Below, piece by piece: positions 26,075 to 34,595 of a stretch of DNA of 64,000 bases; position 1 is the first letter of the stretch; every line of letters starts with the position of its first letter. Both the position numbers and the translations under genes were made by a program. The notes beneath the pieces were generated by a model. That model was not told the origin of the DNA and did not search any database. It saw only the letters and a list, made by a program, of their open reading frames with translations. The stretch comes from Paenibacillus rhizovicinus. Lineage in GTDB: Bacteria; Bacillota; Bacilli; Paenibacillales; Paenibacillaceae. The stretch covers positions 661,001-725,000 of the forward strand of contig NZ_CP048286.1 in the NCBI RefSeq assembly GCF_010365285.1, written 5' to 3'.

Positions 26075-27349
26075 TCATACCTTTTGCCGGGCGGACCCGG
26101 TTCCGAATTCGCCGCTTCGCCCCCACAGCGCCGGCGCGCATATCATACCGACCAGACCGATGGCTGCCGTCGCCCAGCCGAACATCGCAAACACCGGCCG
26201 CGCGCCCAGCGCTGCGATCAACAGGCCGCCGGTCAGCGGCGCGCCAAGCATGACGAAGCTCGTCAGCGCCTGATCGACGCCGAACACGCGGCCGATCAGC
26301 GCCGCGGGCATTTCCCGCTGCAGCAGATAGGTTTTGGTCGCGATGCATGCCCCGTTCCCGATGCCGAGCAGCAGGCCCAGCGCCAGCACGGCCGCATTCG
26401 GCGCGCCGGGACTCAGCAGGCCGAGTCCCGCGAGCGCGGCGCCGAGCATGACGTAGCCGCCGCCCAATCCCCAGCGGGACGAGGCGCGCTTCCGCTTGTT
26501 CAGAAGCAGCATGACCGCGACCGAGCCTGCGCCGATCGCCGCGATGAGCCAGCCCAGCAAGGACGGCCTGCCCGGAGCCAGCTCGCGCAACAGCGTGGCG
26601 AACTGAAAATCGACCATCAGAATGGCGATCAGCCCGACACAACCGAAGAGCAGCGTATGCAGCACCGGCTTAACGCGGACGATCGTCCGCAGTCCCTCGC
26701 GCCATTCCGCCGCCACCGACCGGCGCTTCTCCGCCTCCCGGTCAGGCGAAGCCCCCGATTCGGCCGAACGGACCGTCCAGAGCAGCCCGGCCGATAGCAG
26801 CCGCGCGGCCGCATGGGCGACGATGCAGGCGCTTGGCGACAATACCGCGAGGACGAACGCGCCGGCGAGCGGTCCGGCGATTTTGGCGCCTTGCTGCAGC
26901 ATGCCATTCAACGTTGTCGCCCGAAACAGCTGGTCCTCCGGCACGATATGCCGCATCATGGCCTGCTGGGCCGGCGGAACGAACGCGGCGGCGCCCGCGC
27001 GCAGCGCCAGCAGCGGGATCAGCGCGTAGATGTTCGGCGCCAGCAGAATCGCGGCCGTGACGGCCGCCGTGAACAGATCGCTCAGCAGCATCAGCCGGAT
27101 GCGCGGCAACCGATCGGCGGCGACGCCCGCAAACGTGCCGAGCAGCAGGCCGGGAAGCGCCATGGCCACCGGAATCCAGGACAGCGTCACCGGTCCGACT
27201 CCCCATCGATAGACGATCAGCACCTGTATGGCGATGCCGTCGAACCATTCCCCCATCGCCGCGCCGGCGTAGGCGGCAAACATTCTCGTGAAAACGCGAT
27301 TTTTCCATATACTGTCCGTGCTTCTCCCGCTCGCCGGGTTCGTGGTCAT
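26075..27349 (-). CDS. MFS transporter, macrolide/multidrug-efflux-like
   Basis: A 424-residue, 12-helix transporter of the MefA/enterobactin-exporter-like branch. Signs are the short N-terminus before 'RMFAAYAGAAMGEWFDGIAI', motif-A loop AGVAADRLPRIR, 'AAAFVPPAQQAMMRHIVPED' and an LIGRVFGVDQALTSF stretch in the second half. Drug efflux is a family expectation, not evidence. The gene follows the winged-helix/TPR regulator by 105 nt in the same direction, which could therefore regulate it. Confidence 0.87.
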   Translation of the reverse strand: MTTNPASGRSTDSIWKNRVFTRMFAAYAGAAMGEWFDGIAIQVLIVYRWGVGPVTLSWIPVAMALPGLLLGTFAGVAADRLPRIRLMLLSDLFTAAVTAAILLAPNIYALIPLLALRAGAAAFVPPAQQAMMRHIVPEDQLFRATTLNGMLQQGAKIAGPLAGAFVLAVLSPSACIVAHAAARLLSAGLLWTVRSAESGASPDREAEKRRSVAAEWREGLRTIVRVKPVLHTLLFGCVGLIAILMVDFQFATLLRELAPGRPSLLGWLIAAIGAGSVAVMLLLNKRKRASSRWGLGGGYVMLGAALAGLGLLSPGAPNAAVLALGLLLGIGNGACIATKTYLLQREMPAALIGRVFGVDQALTSFVMLGAPLTGGLLIAALGARPVFAMFGWATAAIGLVGMICAPALWGRSGEFGTGSARQKV

Positions 27350-27454
27350 CCTGTCGTTCCCCTTCCGATACCGTTGTCGTCGTTCATCTTACGACGTCAT
27401 TGTATCGGAGGAAGATCAGAGGACTGTCAGACGACCCCGCCGCACCGGCGTTCG

Positions 27455-28627
27455 TTACTTCAACTCCTGCTCCAGCATCTCCCTCGTCTTGCCGAGAAGC
27501 CGGCTGAAGCCATGCTCCCGTTCGAGATCCGCCCGTTCTGCCTCCAGCTTCCGCATAAGCGCAATCCTTCGCGCGTCTCGTTTGACGTCCGCCGTTGCGG
27601 CCGGCGGCCGTTCGAGGCACAGCAGCAGCTGGCGGACCGACATCAGGAGGAGCGGGACGTTCTGCGACTGCCGAAGGACATGCAGTCCCGTATCGACGGC
27701 TTGCGCCGCTTCCTTCGTCTCGCCGGAGTGCAGCAGCAGCATCGCCCGCAGCATGTGGAACCGGCCGATTTCCCGCAGGTACGGGGCCTCCGCCAGCATC
27801 CGTTCCAACTGCCGCATGCTGCTCGCGGCGGCGGCGCGGTCGCCCTTGGCGATTCGGACATACAGCTCCGCAAGCGCCACGGGCATCGCAAAGCCGGTCA
27901 GACAGTCGCGGTCCACGACGTCATGGGCGACGGCGAGCCTCGCCTCCGCCCTCGCGATCTGCCCCGTGTCGGCGTACAGATCGACGATGTTCAATATGTA
28001 AAGCTCGCGCTTCTGCTCCGGATCGAGCACGTCCAGCTCCAATGCCCGCTCGAACATCGCCAGGCTTTCGCGCGCGTCCGCCGCGTAGGCGTAGAACAGC
28101 AGCACCCAATACAGCCGATGGGCCCGCGGGACCTCGTCCGTATGCAGAAACCATGTCAGGTCGCCCCGGATGAAGTGCAGGTATACCTCATAGAAAGCGT
28201 CTACCTCGATGCCGAGCGCATCCTGCTGCGCGGCCAGCGTCAGCATGGAGCGCCCTTGGCCGAAAAGGTGGTACTTGCGGAAGAGGCCCTGCACGGAGGA
28301 ACGGATTTCCTCGTCCATGAAGGACGGGTTCGGCGCCGCGGCCGCTTCTGCCATCCGCAGGCAGTAGCCGCTGCCTCGCACGGTCACGACTTCGAGCTGC
28401 GGCAGGCGGACGAGCTTCCGGCGGATACGGTAGATATGGTCGTCCACGGTCCGCTCGTCCGGGTAGCGGTCCGGCCAGACGCGGTCGAGCAGCTGCTCGC
28501 GCGAGAACACCTGTCCGCGCCGGTCGTACAGGAATTTAAGCAGCGCATACTCCTGGGCGAGCAGCGTCGCGGTTTCCGGTCCGCAGCTGACCGTGAGGGC
28601 GGCGGGATCGAACCAAATAGGCGCCAT
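27455..28627 (-). CDS. Winged-helix (OmpR-type) regulator with TPR-like C-terminal domain
   Basis: A 390-residue protein. Residues about 1-90 carry an OmpR/PhoB-type DNA-binding domain (LLAQEYALLKFLYDRRGQVF, then RTVDDHIYRIRRKLV and VRGSGYCL). It lacks a receiver domain, and the domain lies at the N-terminus, as in SARP/BTAD-like proteins. The rest is Ala/Leu/Arg-rich helical hairpins resembling TPR repeats, probably a protein-interaction or signal domain. The ATG (MAPIWFDPAALT) follows AAGGGGGG by 5 nt; a longer frame into the upstream gene's end is not needed. It lies between a methyltransferase gene and an MFS pump, all in one direction. Confidence 0.8.
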   Translation of the reverse strand: MAPIWFDPAALTVSCGPETATLLAQEYALLKFLYDRRGQVFSREQLLDRVWPDRYPDERTVDDHIYRIRRKLVRLPQLEVVTVRGSGYCLRMAEAAAAPNPSFMDEEIRSSVQGLFRKYHLFGQGRSMLTLAAQQDALGIEVDAFYEVYLHFIRGDLTWFLHTDEVPRAHRLYWVLLFYAYAADARESLAMFERALELDVLDPEQKRELYILNIVDLYADTGQIARAEARLAVAHDVVDRDCLTGFAMPVALAELYVRIAKGDRAAAASSMRQLERMLAEAPYLREIGRFHMLRAMLLLHSGETKEAAQAVDTGLHVLRQSQNVPLLLMSVRQLLLCLERPPAATADVKRDARRIALMRKLEAERADLEREHGFSRLLGKTREMLEQELK

Positions 28628-28728
28628 GCGGGCCCCCCTTCGAAAATTCGTATTCTCCCCGGGCGGTTGCCATCCTCGGGCAGGAGTCGCCGCCGGCAAA
28701 CGAGCTCCGCTCGCGGCCGACGCGGGAT

Positions 28729-29484
28729 TTAAACTTCGCCCCAATACACTTCCGTCTCGTAGTCGAAATCGATTTCCCCGTTTACGCTCGTCCTGTCGAA
28801 CAGCTCCCGCAGCCCCGCGATCAACGGTTCATAGTTCGGGTGACCCGGCATCGGCGAGTAGGAGGAAGACAGCAGCCGCCCTTTCAGGCCTTCGAAATCG
28901 AACGACTGGCTCATCGTGAAGCGCGCTTCCCGCATGTTGCCCGGCTTGAAGAATGCGGCCAGGTCGGCCGACGAAATGTTCTTATGCGTCATTTTCTCGT
29001 AATCCGTCCCGTAATTCTTCAGGAGCAGGTCGTACCCTTCCCTGAACGGCGTGCCTTGCGTCAACCGTGAATTCCAGATCAGCGCCGCTTTGCCGCCGGG
29101 CTTCAAGATCCGGTGGAATTCCGCCTGCGCCGCGGTCCGGTCGAACCAATGGAACGACTGGGCGCAGACGATGAAATCGACGGCATGCTCCGCAAGCGTC
29201 GTCTCTTCGGCAGAACCGGCTGCCGCATGAAAGTTCGGCGCTTCCGACAGCGCCTCGACCGCGGCCGAGCGCATCTCGCCATTAGGCTCTACCGCAATGA
29301 CTTCGCTTCCGCGTTCAAGGAGCAGCCGGGAGAAGATTCCCGTTCCTGCGCCGATATCCGCAACTGTCGATCCGGCATTCAAACCGACTTCGCCGTACAA
29401 ATAATCAATCGCCTCCGCCGGATAGCTCGGACGATATTTGACGTAGGTATCCACCCGATCGGAAAATCGTTCTTTACTGTTCAT
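28729..29484 (-). CDS. Class I SAM-dependent methyltransferase
   Basis: A 251-residue protein with a Rossmann methyltransferase fold. Motif I VADIGAGTGIF is near residues 41-51, the acidic VEPNGEM follows strand beta-2, the DFIVCAQSFHWFD motif follows, and the post-I region has LKPGGKAALIW. The N-terminal 'FSDRVDTYVKYRPSYP' is typical of the family annotated as methyltransferase domain 11. AAGGAG lies 8 nt before the ATG. The substrate is unknown. Confidence 0.87.
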   Translation of the reverse strand: MNSKERFSDRVDTYVKYRPSYPAEAIDYLYGEVGLNAGSTVADIGAGTGIFSRLLLERGSEVIAVEPNGEMRSAAVEALSEAPNFHAAAGSAEETTLAEHAVDFIVCAQSFHWFDRTAAQAEFHRILKPGGKAALIWNSRLTQGTPFREGYDLLLKNYGTDYEKMTHKNISSADLAAFFKPGNMREARFTMSQSFDFEGLKGRLLSSSYSPMPGHPNYEPLIAGLRELFDRTSVNGEIDFDYETEVYWGEV

Positions 29485-29572
29485 GCCGCACGCTCCTTGC
29501 CGATGATTTGTTTTTGCTCTTTTCGCCTGCGTCTGCTTTCATTTTCTGTTTTCTGCTGCTACTACACCATAA

Positions 29573-30124
29573 CTAATCGATCGTTGCGCCTGGCATTGGC
29601 TTCATGATATCGAAATATACGCTGCCGTCCGAAATAATCGGTTCATACGTATCCAAGCCCCGCTTAACTGCATAAACCGCGCCGCCCTCGCTGTCAAAGC
29701 CCGCCCCATGGCAGGGGCACCAGAAGAACATGTTCTTGTTCCCGTCCTGCTGCGCATCCGACGCCGGCACGACCGTACAGCCCAAATGGCTGCAAGCGGG
29801 CGACATAATGAGCAGCTGACCGCTCTCGCCGACCGTGACATAGACGAAGCCGCTCACCGGTTTCGTGTACCATGCATCGATGTACGTTGCCTCGTAAGCC
29901 ACTTTCGCCACGCCGCGCAGCAGCTTCAGATCAGCTATCTCGCCGAGCTTCACGATATTGTTCGGAGGCGCGTCGCTGCCGATCGTCCGGTGCTTCACTG
30001 CCCCGTAATAGAACAATCCGGAACTGCCGGCTGCCAGCCCGGCTGCGCCGATCACTGCTTTGGCGGTCGTGCTCAAGAACGCCCTGCGGGTGATTGTCTC
30101 CGGAACCTTGCGATCCATGGTCAT
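29573..30124 (-). CDS. Tat-exported Rieske [2Fe-2S] protein
   Basis: A 183-residue protein. The twin-arginine signal TRRAFLSTT precedes a hydrophobic anchor (about 26-45). The Rieske cluster motifs CSHLGC and CPCHGAGFD supply two Cys and two His ligands. Residues between them match the extended spacing of bacterial Rieske proteins. Homologues serve as cytochrome-complex subunits (QcrA) or small periplasmic electron carriers, but no cytochrome genes are adjacent. It follows an MFS gene after 40 nt and is probably co-transcribed with it. Two ATG codons (this one or MDRKVPE two codons on) can use the AGGAGG site. Confidence 0.87.
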   Translation of the reverse strand: MTMDRKVPETITRRAFLSTTAKAVIGAAGLAAGSSGLFYYGAVKHRTIGSDAPPNNIVKLGEIADLKLLRGVAKVAYEATYIDAWYTKPVSGFVYVTVGESGQLLIMSPACSHLGCTVVPASDAQQDGNKNMFFWCPCHGAGFDSEGGAVYAVKRGLDTYEPIISDGSVYFDIMKPMPGATID

Positions 30125-30164
30125 CGCTCCTCCTGCGGGCATGAACGACAGCCGTCCAGCCGCG

Positions 30165-31487
30165 TCAAGTCATCGCTTGATGATGGTGATCCAGCTTCCC
30201 TTGCACGAACTTGGCATACACGGCATAGCCGGCGAGGACGGATGCCGCCGTCAACAGGAAGGGCAAATAATAATGATCGCCCGCCAAAATATAGCCCGCC
30301 CAATACGACGCGATCGTATTGCCGATACTGCGCGATACCGTTCTCATTCCCGCGAACAAGTTGCGGTCGTCCTCGCTGACAGCCGACATGCATTCGCTGT
30401 CCATCAAATTGTTGAGCATCGTAAACCCCGTCCCGCGAATGAGCAGCAGAACCGCGAACAGCGCAGCCGGCATGACCATCGCCATCAGCGCCACGATCAG
30501 CGCGTTATAGAGGAACAAGATGACGAACGTCTTGCGGCTGCCCCAGCGCTCGACGATGTACGGCATCGTGATGGAGCCGACGAAGAAGAAGAAACCCGAC
30601 AGCGCGAGCAAGCCGGAAATCATGCTGTCTTCCATGTCGTACCTGAACTTCAGAATGACGTTCAGGAACGGGCTCAGCAGCCCGAACATGAAGCCGGAGA
30701 TGAAGATCAGCAGCGATAGCAGCAGCAGGAAATTGAAGGCTTTTCCTTTTGCTTTCTGCGGCTTTGCGGCCTTCGCTGCCTCCGAAGCCCGGCCGGAATG
30801 CCCGGGCGCTCCTGACGGCTCCGATGGAACTGGCGGCTTGGCCTGGCCGGTGCCGTTATCCTCTGCGCCCGCGGCGATTTCCGCCCTTGCATGCGTCGAC
30901 GGAAGCAGCAGTCCGCGCAGAATGCCCGCGCTTGCCAGACAGGCGCCAGCCGCGAAGAACGCATACTGGTATAGCGTCGTATGGCCCGGCAGCCAATCCG
31001 GCAAATAACCGGCCAGCCACGTGCCGACGCCGGTGAAGAACGTAAACACGGCGAACAGCAGGGAGTAGGCGCTCGTCTCTTCCTTCTTGCTGCGGCAATA
31101 TTGGAAAATAAGCTGGATTTCCGAATTGACGACCGCCGTGATGCCAAGCGACCAAATCAGCTGCGCGGCGATGACCGTCTCCGCGGTCGTGCCGATTCCG
31201 AATAAGATCAGCGCGGCAAAAGCCAGCATCATTCCGGACACAAGCGTCGTTTTGCGCCCGACGCGTTTGACGATCAAGCCGGCGGGCAGACTGGTCAAGC
31301 CGACCGTCAGCGCTCCCAGCGACGTAATCTGGCCAATGAAAGCCTTGGAGAAGCCCAGCTCCAAGAGATGCAAATTCAGAATCAAGCCCAATATTCCCGC
31401 CCCGATGCCGAATAAGCTTTCCGTCGCGATGAAACGCTTCACGCCAGGCGATAAATCACGAACTAATTGTACGGTATAGGTCCACAT
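30165..31487 (-). CDS. MFS transporter, unknown substrate
   Basis: A 440-residue, 12-helix transporter. The first half has the ESLFGIGAGILGLILNLHL helix and motif-A LIVKRVGRKT. A long charged, Pro/Gly-rich central loop (about residues 205-245) separates it from the second half. The start follows GAAAGGCG. It is first in a likely two-gene operon with the Rieske protein, an uncommon pairing that may mean its substrate is handled by a redox step outside the membrane. No closer family can be named. Confidence 0.85.
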   Translation of the reverse strand: MWTYTVQLVRDLSPGVKRFIATESLFGIGAGILGLILNLHLLELGFSKAFIGQITSLGALTVGLTSLPAGLIVKRVGRKTTLVSGMMLAFAALILFGIGTTAETVIAAQLIWSLGITAVVNSEIQLIFQYCRSKKEETSAYSLLFAVFTFFTGVGTWLAGYLPDWLPGHTTLYQYAFFAAGACLASAGILRGLLLPSTHARAEIAAGAEDNGTGQAKPPVPSEPSGAPGHSGRASEAAKAAKPQKAKGKAFNFLLLLSLLIFISGFMFGLLSPFLNVILKFRYDMEDSMISGLLALSGFFFFVGSITMPYIVERWGSRKTFVILFLYNALIVALMAMVMPAALFAVLLLIRGTGFTMLNNLMDSECMSAVSEDDRNLFAGMRTVSRSIGNTIASYWAGYILAGDHYYLPFLLTAASVLAGYAVYAKFVQGKLDHHHQAMT

Positions 31488-31671
31488 GGTGCGCCTTTCT
31501 TCTTGCTGTTGGTATGTCTAATCTTACATGCCTCTCCTCTAATCTTACATGCCTCTTCCTTCATGTTCAATCTTAATCTCCCGGCACCGCGATTATCCCC
31601 CCGACCCGCGAGCGGCTTCGCTGCCTCTTCGGCGGAAGCCGGATAACCGCGCATGGATCGAATAAACGCAC

Positions 31672-31699
31672 AAAGGGAGCCCGTCATGGACAGGCTCCC
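31672..31699 (-). terminator. Weak terminator of the polymerase operon
   Basis: On the minus strand a 7-bp stem GGGAGCC/GGCTCCC with an 11-nt loop is followed by TTTG. Confidence 0.45.
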
Positions 31700-31737
31700 T
31701 CGGGTAAGGCACGCGATTGCAAGCGACTATAGGCAGC

Positions 31738-32259
31738 TTACTTCATGGCGCCTTCCTTCAGCAGCGCCGCCAGCTCGGAGGTATACCGGGCCAGCCTCAC
31801 GCTGATCTCGGAGCGCATCACGTCCCGCGTCATGCCGAAGCGATCCTCGTAGCCGCGGCAGAAGTAGCGGTGATAGACGACAAGGTCCGCATGCTCCTCG
31901 TTCAAAATCCGGATGTTCCGCTGCTTCAGCTCCCGCCGCAAGCCGTACAAGTCCTTCACGATCCGGTCCAGAATCTTCTGTCCGGCCATCAGATGCGCGC
32001 GCCTGAGAATATTCGTGCCGTTCTCCACGTCGGCAATGCTCTTCTCCACCATCTTCTCCATATGGGGCAGCAGGATAAAGTCGCGCAGCATCGCCCGCTC
32101 CTCTGTCGTAATGATGTTCCGTTCCCTAGGCGCGCGCTCCTGCACGGCGGATACGGCGCCCTGCGCGTCCCCGTCCGCGTGATGCTCGTCGTACCGCTCC
32201 ACGTGCTCGGTCAATAACATTTTGGATTTCCAGCGCTCGTTGCCGTCCAGCCTGCTCAT
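31738..32259 (-). CDS. Hypothetical protein co-translated with the Y-family polymerase
   Basis: A 173-residue soluble, charged, mostly helical protein. Its ATG overlaps the polymerase stop (ATGA), and its ribosome binding site GGAGG lies inside the polymerase gene, so the two are translationally coupled. The segment 'RRELKQRNIRILNEEHADLV' followed by VYHRYFCRGYEDRFGMTRD is distinctive, but I do not recognise a named family. From its position it is probably part of the same DNA-damage response, perhaps an accessory factor for the polymerase. Confidence 0.8.
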   Translation of the reverse strand: MSRLDGNERWKSKMLLTEHVERYDEHHADGDAQGAVSAVQERAPRERNIITTEERAMLRDFILLPHMEKMVEKSIADVENGTNILRRAHLMAGQKILDRIVKDLYGLRRELKQRNIRILNEEHADLVVYHRYFCRGYEDRFGMTRDVMRSEISVRLARYTSELAALLKEGAMK

Positions 32260-33512
32260 TTGTAGTGTCCTCCAATTTGTTCCGCCCTTTCCCGCGCCAC
32301 GCCGGACTCCAACAATGACGAGGCGCGCATGATAGCCGTGCTTCCATACCGTTCTTTAATGGCGTCGATGGTCCGCTCCTTGCAATAGGCGCGGGAGCGG
32401 TCCTCGAACAGTGTCAACTGAATGACGTTGTCATCCGTCAGCTGCGACAAGGCAATGCTGAGCCGGCTGACCGGCAGCCCGTGCCAATGCTCCCGGAACA
32501 GTGTCAGCGCGGCGGACGCCACTTCGTGGCTCAAGGACGTCGGCTGCTGTAACGTCACCTGCCGGCTGAACCAGCAGGAGCGGACGCCGTCGGTTTCCGC
32601 CGCGGCCACGGATACGACCGACCCCAGGAAGCGATTGCGCCGCGTACGCTGACACACCTCCACGACCAGTTCCAGCAGCACGACCTCGATATCCTTCAGC
32701 TCGCGGTAGAGGTTCCAGCGCAGCGCCTTGCCGTGGCTGACGGACTTGAGCTGGCGCCGGATGCCGGGTTCCACGGGACTTGGATCGATTCCTCGGGCGG
32801 TCTGCCAGTAGTACCCTGCTTGAATATCGCTCTGCTTGCCCATCTCGCGCCGCATGCGCCGCTTGAATTCAGCAAAATCCATCCGGGCGATGTCGCCGAT
32901 GCAAGATAAGCCCATCCGGGTGAAGTGCCTGGTCATTGCGGAAGCGACCATGAACATCTGGTGCACAGGCAGCGTCCAGAGCGTAGACTCCAGCTTGTCG
33001 TAGGACAGCTCGAACACGCCCTCGTCGTTCTTCTTCGCATAGTTGTCGGTCGCCATCTTCGCCAGAATCTTCGTCGGCCCGATGCCGACCCGCGACCAGA
33101 CGCCGGTCGATTGCAGCACGTGCTGCTGAATCCGCGCGGCCAGCTCCTTCGGCGAACCGCCAAAGAAGGCGAGCGAACCCGTTACGTCCAAGAACTGTTC
33201 GTCGATGCTGTACGGCTCCACGAGCTCCGTATATGATTCGAAGATGCGGGTAATCAATAAAGAGATCTGGATATACGTCCCCATTCGGGGCCGAATGACG
33301 ACAAGGTCAGGGCATAGCGCCATTGCCTCCCCGACGCGCGACGCCGTCGTCACGCCGCGCGACTTGGCGATCGGACATGCGGCGAGCACGATGCCGTTCA
33401 TCCTTACAGGGTCTCCGACGGCAACCGGTTTGTCGCGATATTCCGGATGGGCCGCCTTCTCCACAGAAGCGTAGAAGGACTGTCCGTCGATCAGGAAAAT
33501 TTGCCTCGACAT
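32256..33512 (-). CDS. Y-family translesion DNA polymerase (UvrX/YqjW-like)
   Basis: A 418-residue DinB-like polymerase. Catalytic motifs are FLIDGQSFYASVEKA at the start (first metal-binding Asp) and SIDEQFLD (second Asp/Glu pair). The HhH region includes RVGIGPTKILAKMATD. The C-terminal little-finger domain is followed by QLTLFED, a sliding-clamp-binding motif. This matches the UvrX/YqjW branch used in SOS mutagenesis rather than housekeeping DinB. Two LexA-box-like sites overlap the promoter. It is first of two coupled genes. Confidence 0.9.
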   Translation of the reverse strand: MSRQIFLIDGQSFYASVEKAAHPEYRDKPVAVGDPVRMNGIVLAACPIAKSRGVTTASRVGEAMALCPDLVVIRPRMGTYIQISLLITRIFESYTELVEPYSIDEQFLDVTGSLAFFGGSPKELAARIQQHVLQSTGVWSRVGIGPTKILAKMATDNYAKKNDEGVFELSYDKLESTLWTLPVHQMFMVASAMTRHFTRMGLSCIGDIARMDFAEFKRRMRREMGKQSDIQAGYYWQTARGIDPSPVEPGIRRQLKSVSHGKALRWNLYRELKDIEVVLLELVVEVCQRTRRNRFLGSVVSVAAAETDGVRSCWFSRQVTLQQPTSLSHEVASAALTLFREHWHGLPVSRLSIALSQLTDDNVIQLTLFEDRSRAYCKERTIDAIKERYGSTAIMRASSLLESGVARERAEQIGGHYK

Positions 33513-33533
33513 CTATGAACCCCCTCGAGAAAG

Positions 33534-33587
33534 CGAATATATGTTCGTATGTTCTTATTATATACCGAATGTACGTTCCCAATGCAA
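33534..33587 (-). promoter_or_regulatory. SOS-type promoter with two LexA-box-like sites
   Basis: CGAATATATGTTCG (33534-33547) and CGAATGTACGTTCC (33566-33579) each match the Gram-positive LexA box (GAAC-N4-GTTC core) with one mismatch. On the minus strand TTGCAT (33587-33582) and TATAAT (33562-33557) form a promoter with a 19-nt spacer containing the second box; the first box covers the downstream region. This supports damage-inducible expression of the polymerase. Confidence 0.65.
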
Positions 33588-33637
33588 GGGAAAAATCTCC
33601 CTGCTCGTACCGATTTCCGCAGCCGCCCGGGAACGGC

Positions 33638-33683
33638 AAAAAAGCGGCGGTTCAGAACGTTGTCTTCGTTCCGAACCGCCGCT
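33638..33683 (-). terminator. Terminator of the PhyH gene, also part of a dispersed palindrome
   Basis: AGCGGCGGTTC/GAACCGCCGCT stem (33643-33653 with 33673-33683), extended by an inner GAACG/CGTTC pairing, is followed on the minus strand by six T residues. Seventeen bases of it recur, inverted, at 40086-40102. Confidence 0.65.
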
Positions 33684-33832
33684 GGCGTCGTCGCACGGCT
33701 AATTTGCGCGCAGGGAGTTGTCGATTTCGAACCATCATAACGATGATGAATGCGTTGTCATTATTTCACGAAACGGATCGGCATTCTCCCCGTACGATCC
33801 CTTCCGGCTACCGCCTCCGGTCCCGTCAGCGC

Positions 33833-34576
33833 CTACCGGATGCCGGGCCAGTGGCGCCACATGTCGACGAGCGGCGTTTGCCAATCGTTGCGGCGCTCCT
33901 TATGATCCACCCGGAAATAAATCGAATACCGGATCCGGTCCGACAGGTTGATGCCGCCCGCATGGATCAATTGGTAATGCGTGATGATCAAGTCCCCGGG
34001 CTCGCCCGTCAATTGAACCGGCTTCGGAAGCGGAACGTTCGCCGAGCGATGCATCGTGCGAAACCCTTCATCGCGGAACAGCACTTCCGCGCCATGCTCC
34101 TGGAAATATTGCTCGTATGCCTTGTGGGTGCCCGGATACACCGTGAAATTCCCGTGATCCGGCTCGCTTTGATCGGACAGAACGACGCCGACAAGCGCCG
34201 TGAAGTTCTGCGCGATGCTATCCTTGACGCGGAGAACGCCGTCCAGATGCGCCCCGAGATCATCCGGCGGGTTATCCATGTAGCTCGGGAATCGAAGCGC
34301 GATTTGTCCCATGCCGATCGGATGGTATTCATCCTCCCCGACCAGCGAATCGAGGATCGCTTTGGCCGGCGTGCGGTTATACAGGTCCGTGATGCAGGGC
34401 TTGTTCTCAAGCTCCTTGCAATAATTCGCGCCGTGCTGCCCGTCCGGAACGCCTTTGCCTAGGGCATGGTTGATCGCCTTCATCGCTTCCCGAACCATGA
34501 TTTTCGGAACGACGCCCGGAATCTTCACATAGCCCTGCTCGATCAATTGCTGCTTCTGCCGATAAGTCAACTCCAT
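33833..34576 (-). CDS. Phytanoyl-CoA dioxygenase (PhyH) family protein
   Basis: A 247-residue Fe(II)/2-oxoglutarate-type oxygenase. The iron ligands are visible as HLD (in GAHLDGV) and the distal His in QLIHAGGINLSDRIRYSIYF, where the Arg would bind the 2-oxoglutarate carboxylate. It is cytoplasmic. It follows a nitrilase-family gene by 19 nt in the same direction with its own GGAGG site. Family members hydroxylate small natural products or amino acids; the substrate here is not evident, but pairing with an amidohydrolase suggests catabolism or modification of a nitrogenous compound. Confidence 0.87.
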   Translation of the reverse strand: MELTYRQKQQLIEQGYVKIPGVVPKIMVREAMKAINHALGKGVPDGQHGANYCKELENKPCITDLYNRTPAKAILDSLVGEDEYHPIGMGQIALRFPSYMDNPPDDLGAHLDGVLRVKDSIAQNFTALVGVVLSDQSEPDHGNFTVYPGTHKAYEQYFQEHGAEVLFRDEGFRTMHRSANVPLPKPVQLTGEPGDLIITHYQLIHAGGINLSDRIRYSIYFRVDHKERRNDWQTPLVDMWRHWPGIR

Positions 34577-34595
34577 CTCTCTTTCCCTCCGTTAT

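Noticed and set aside
26813..28732. Plus-strand frame of 639 codons
   Set aside because: Antisense to the MFS and winged-helix regulator genes; no family pattern and no ribosome binding site.
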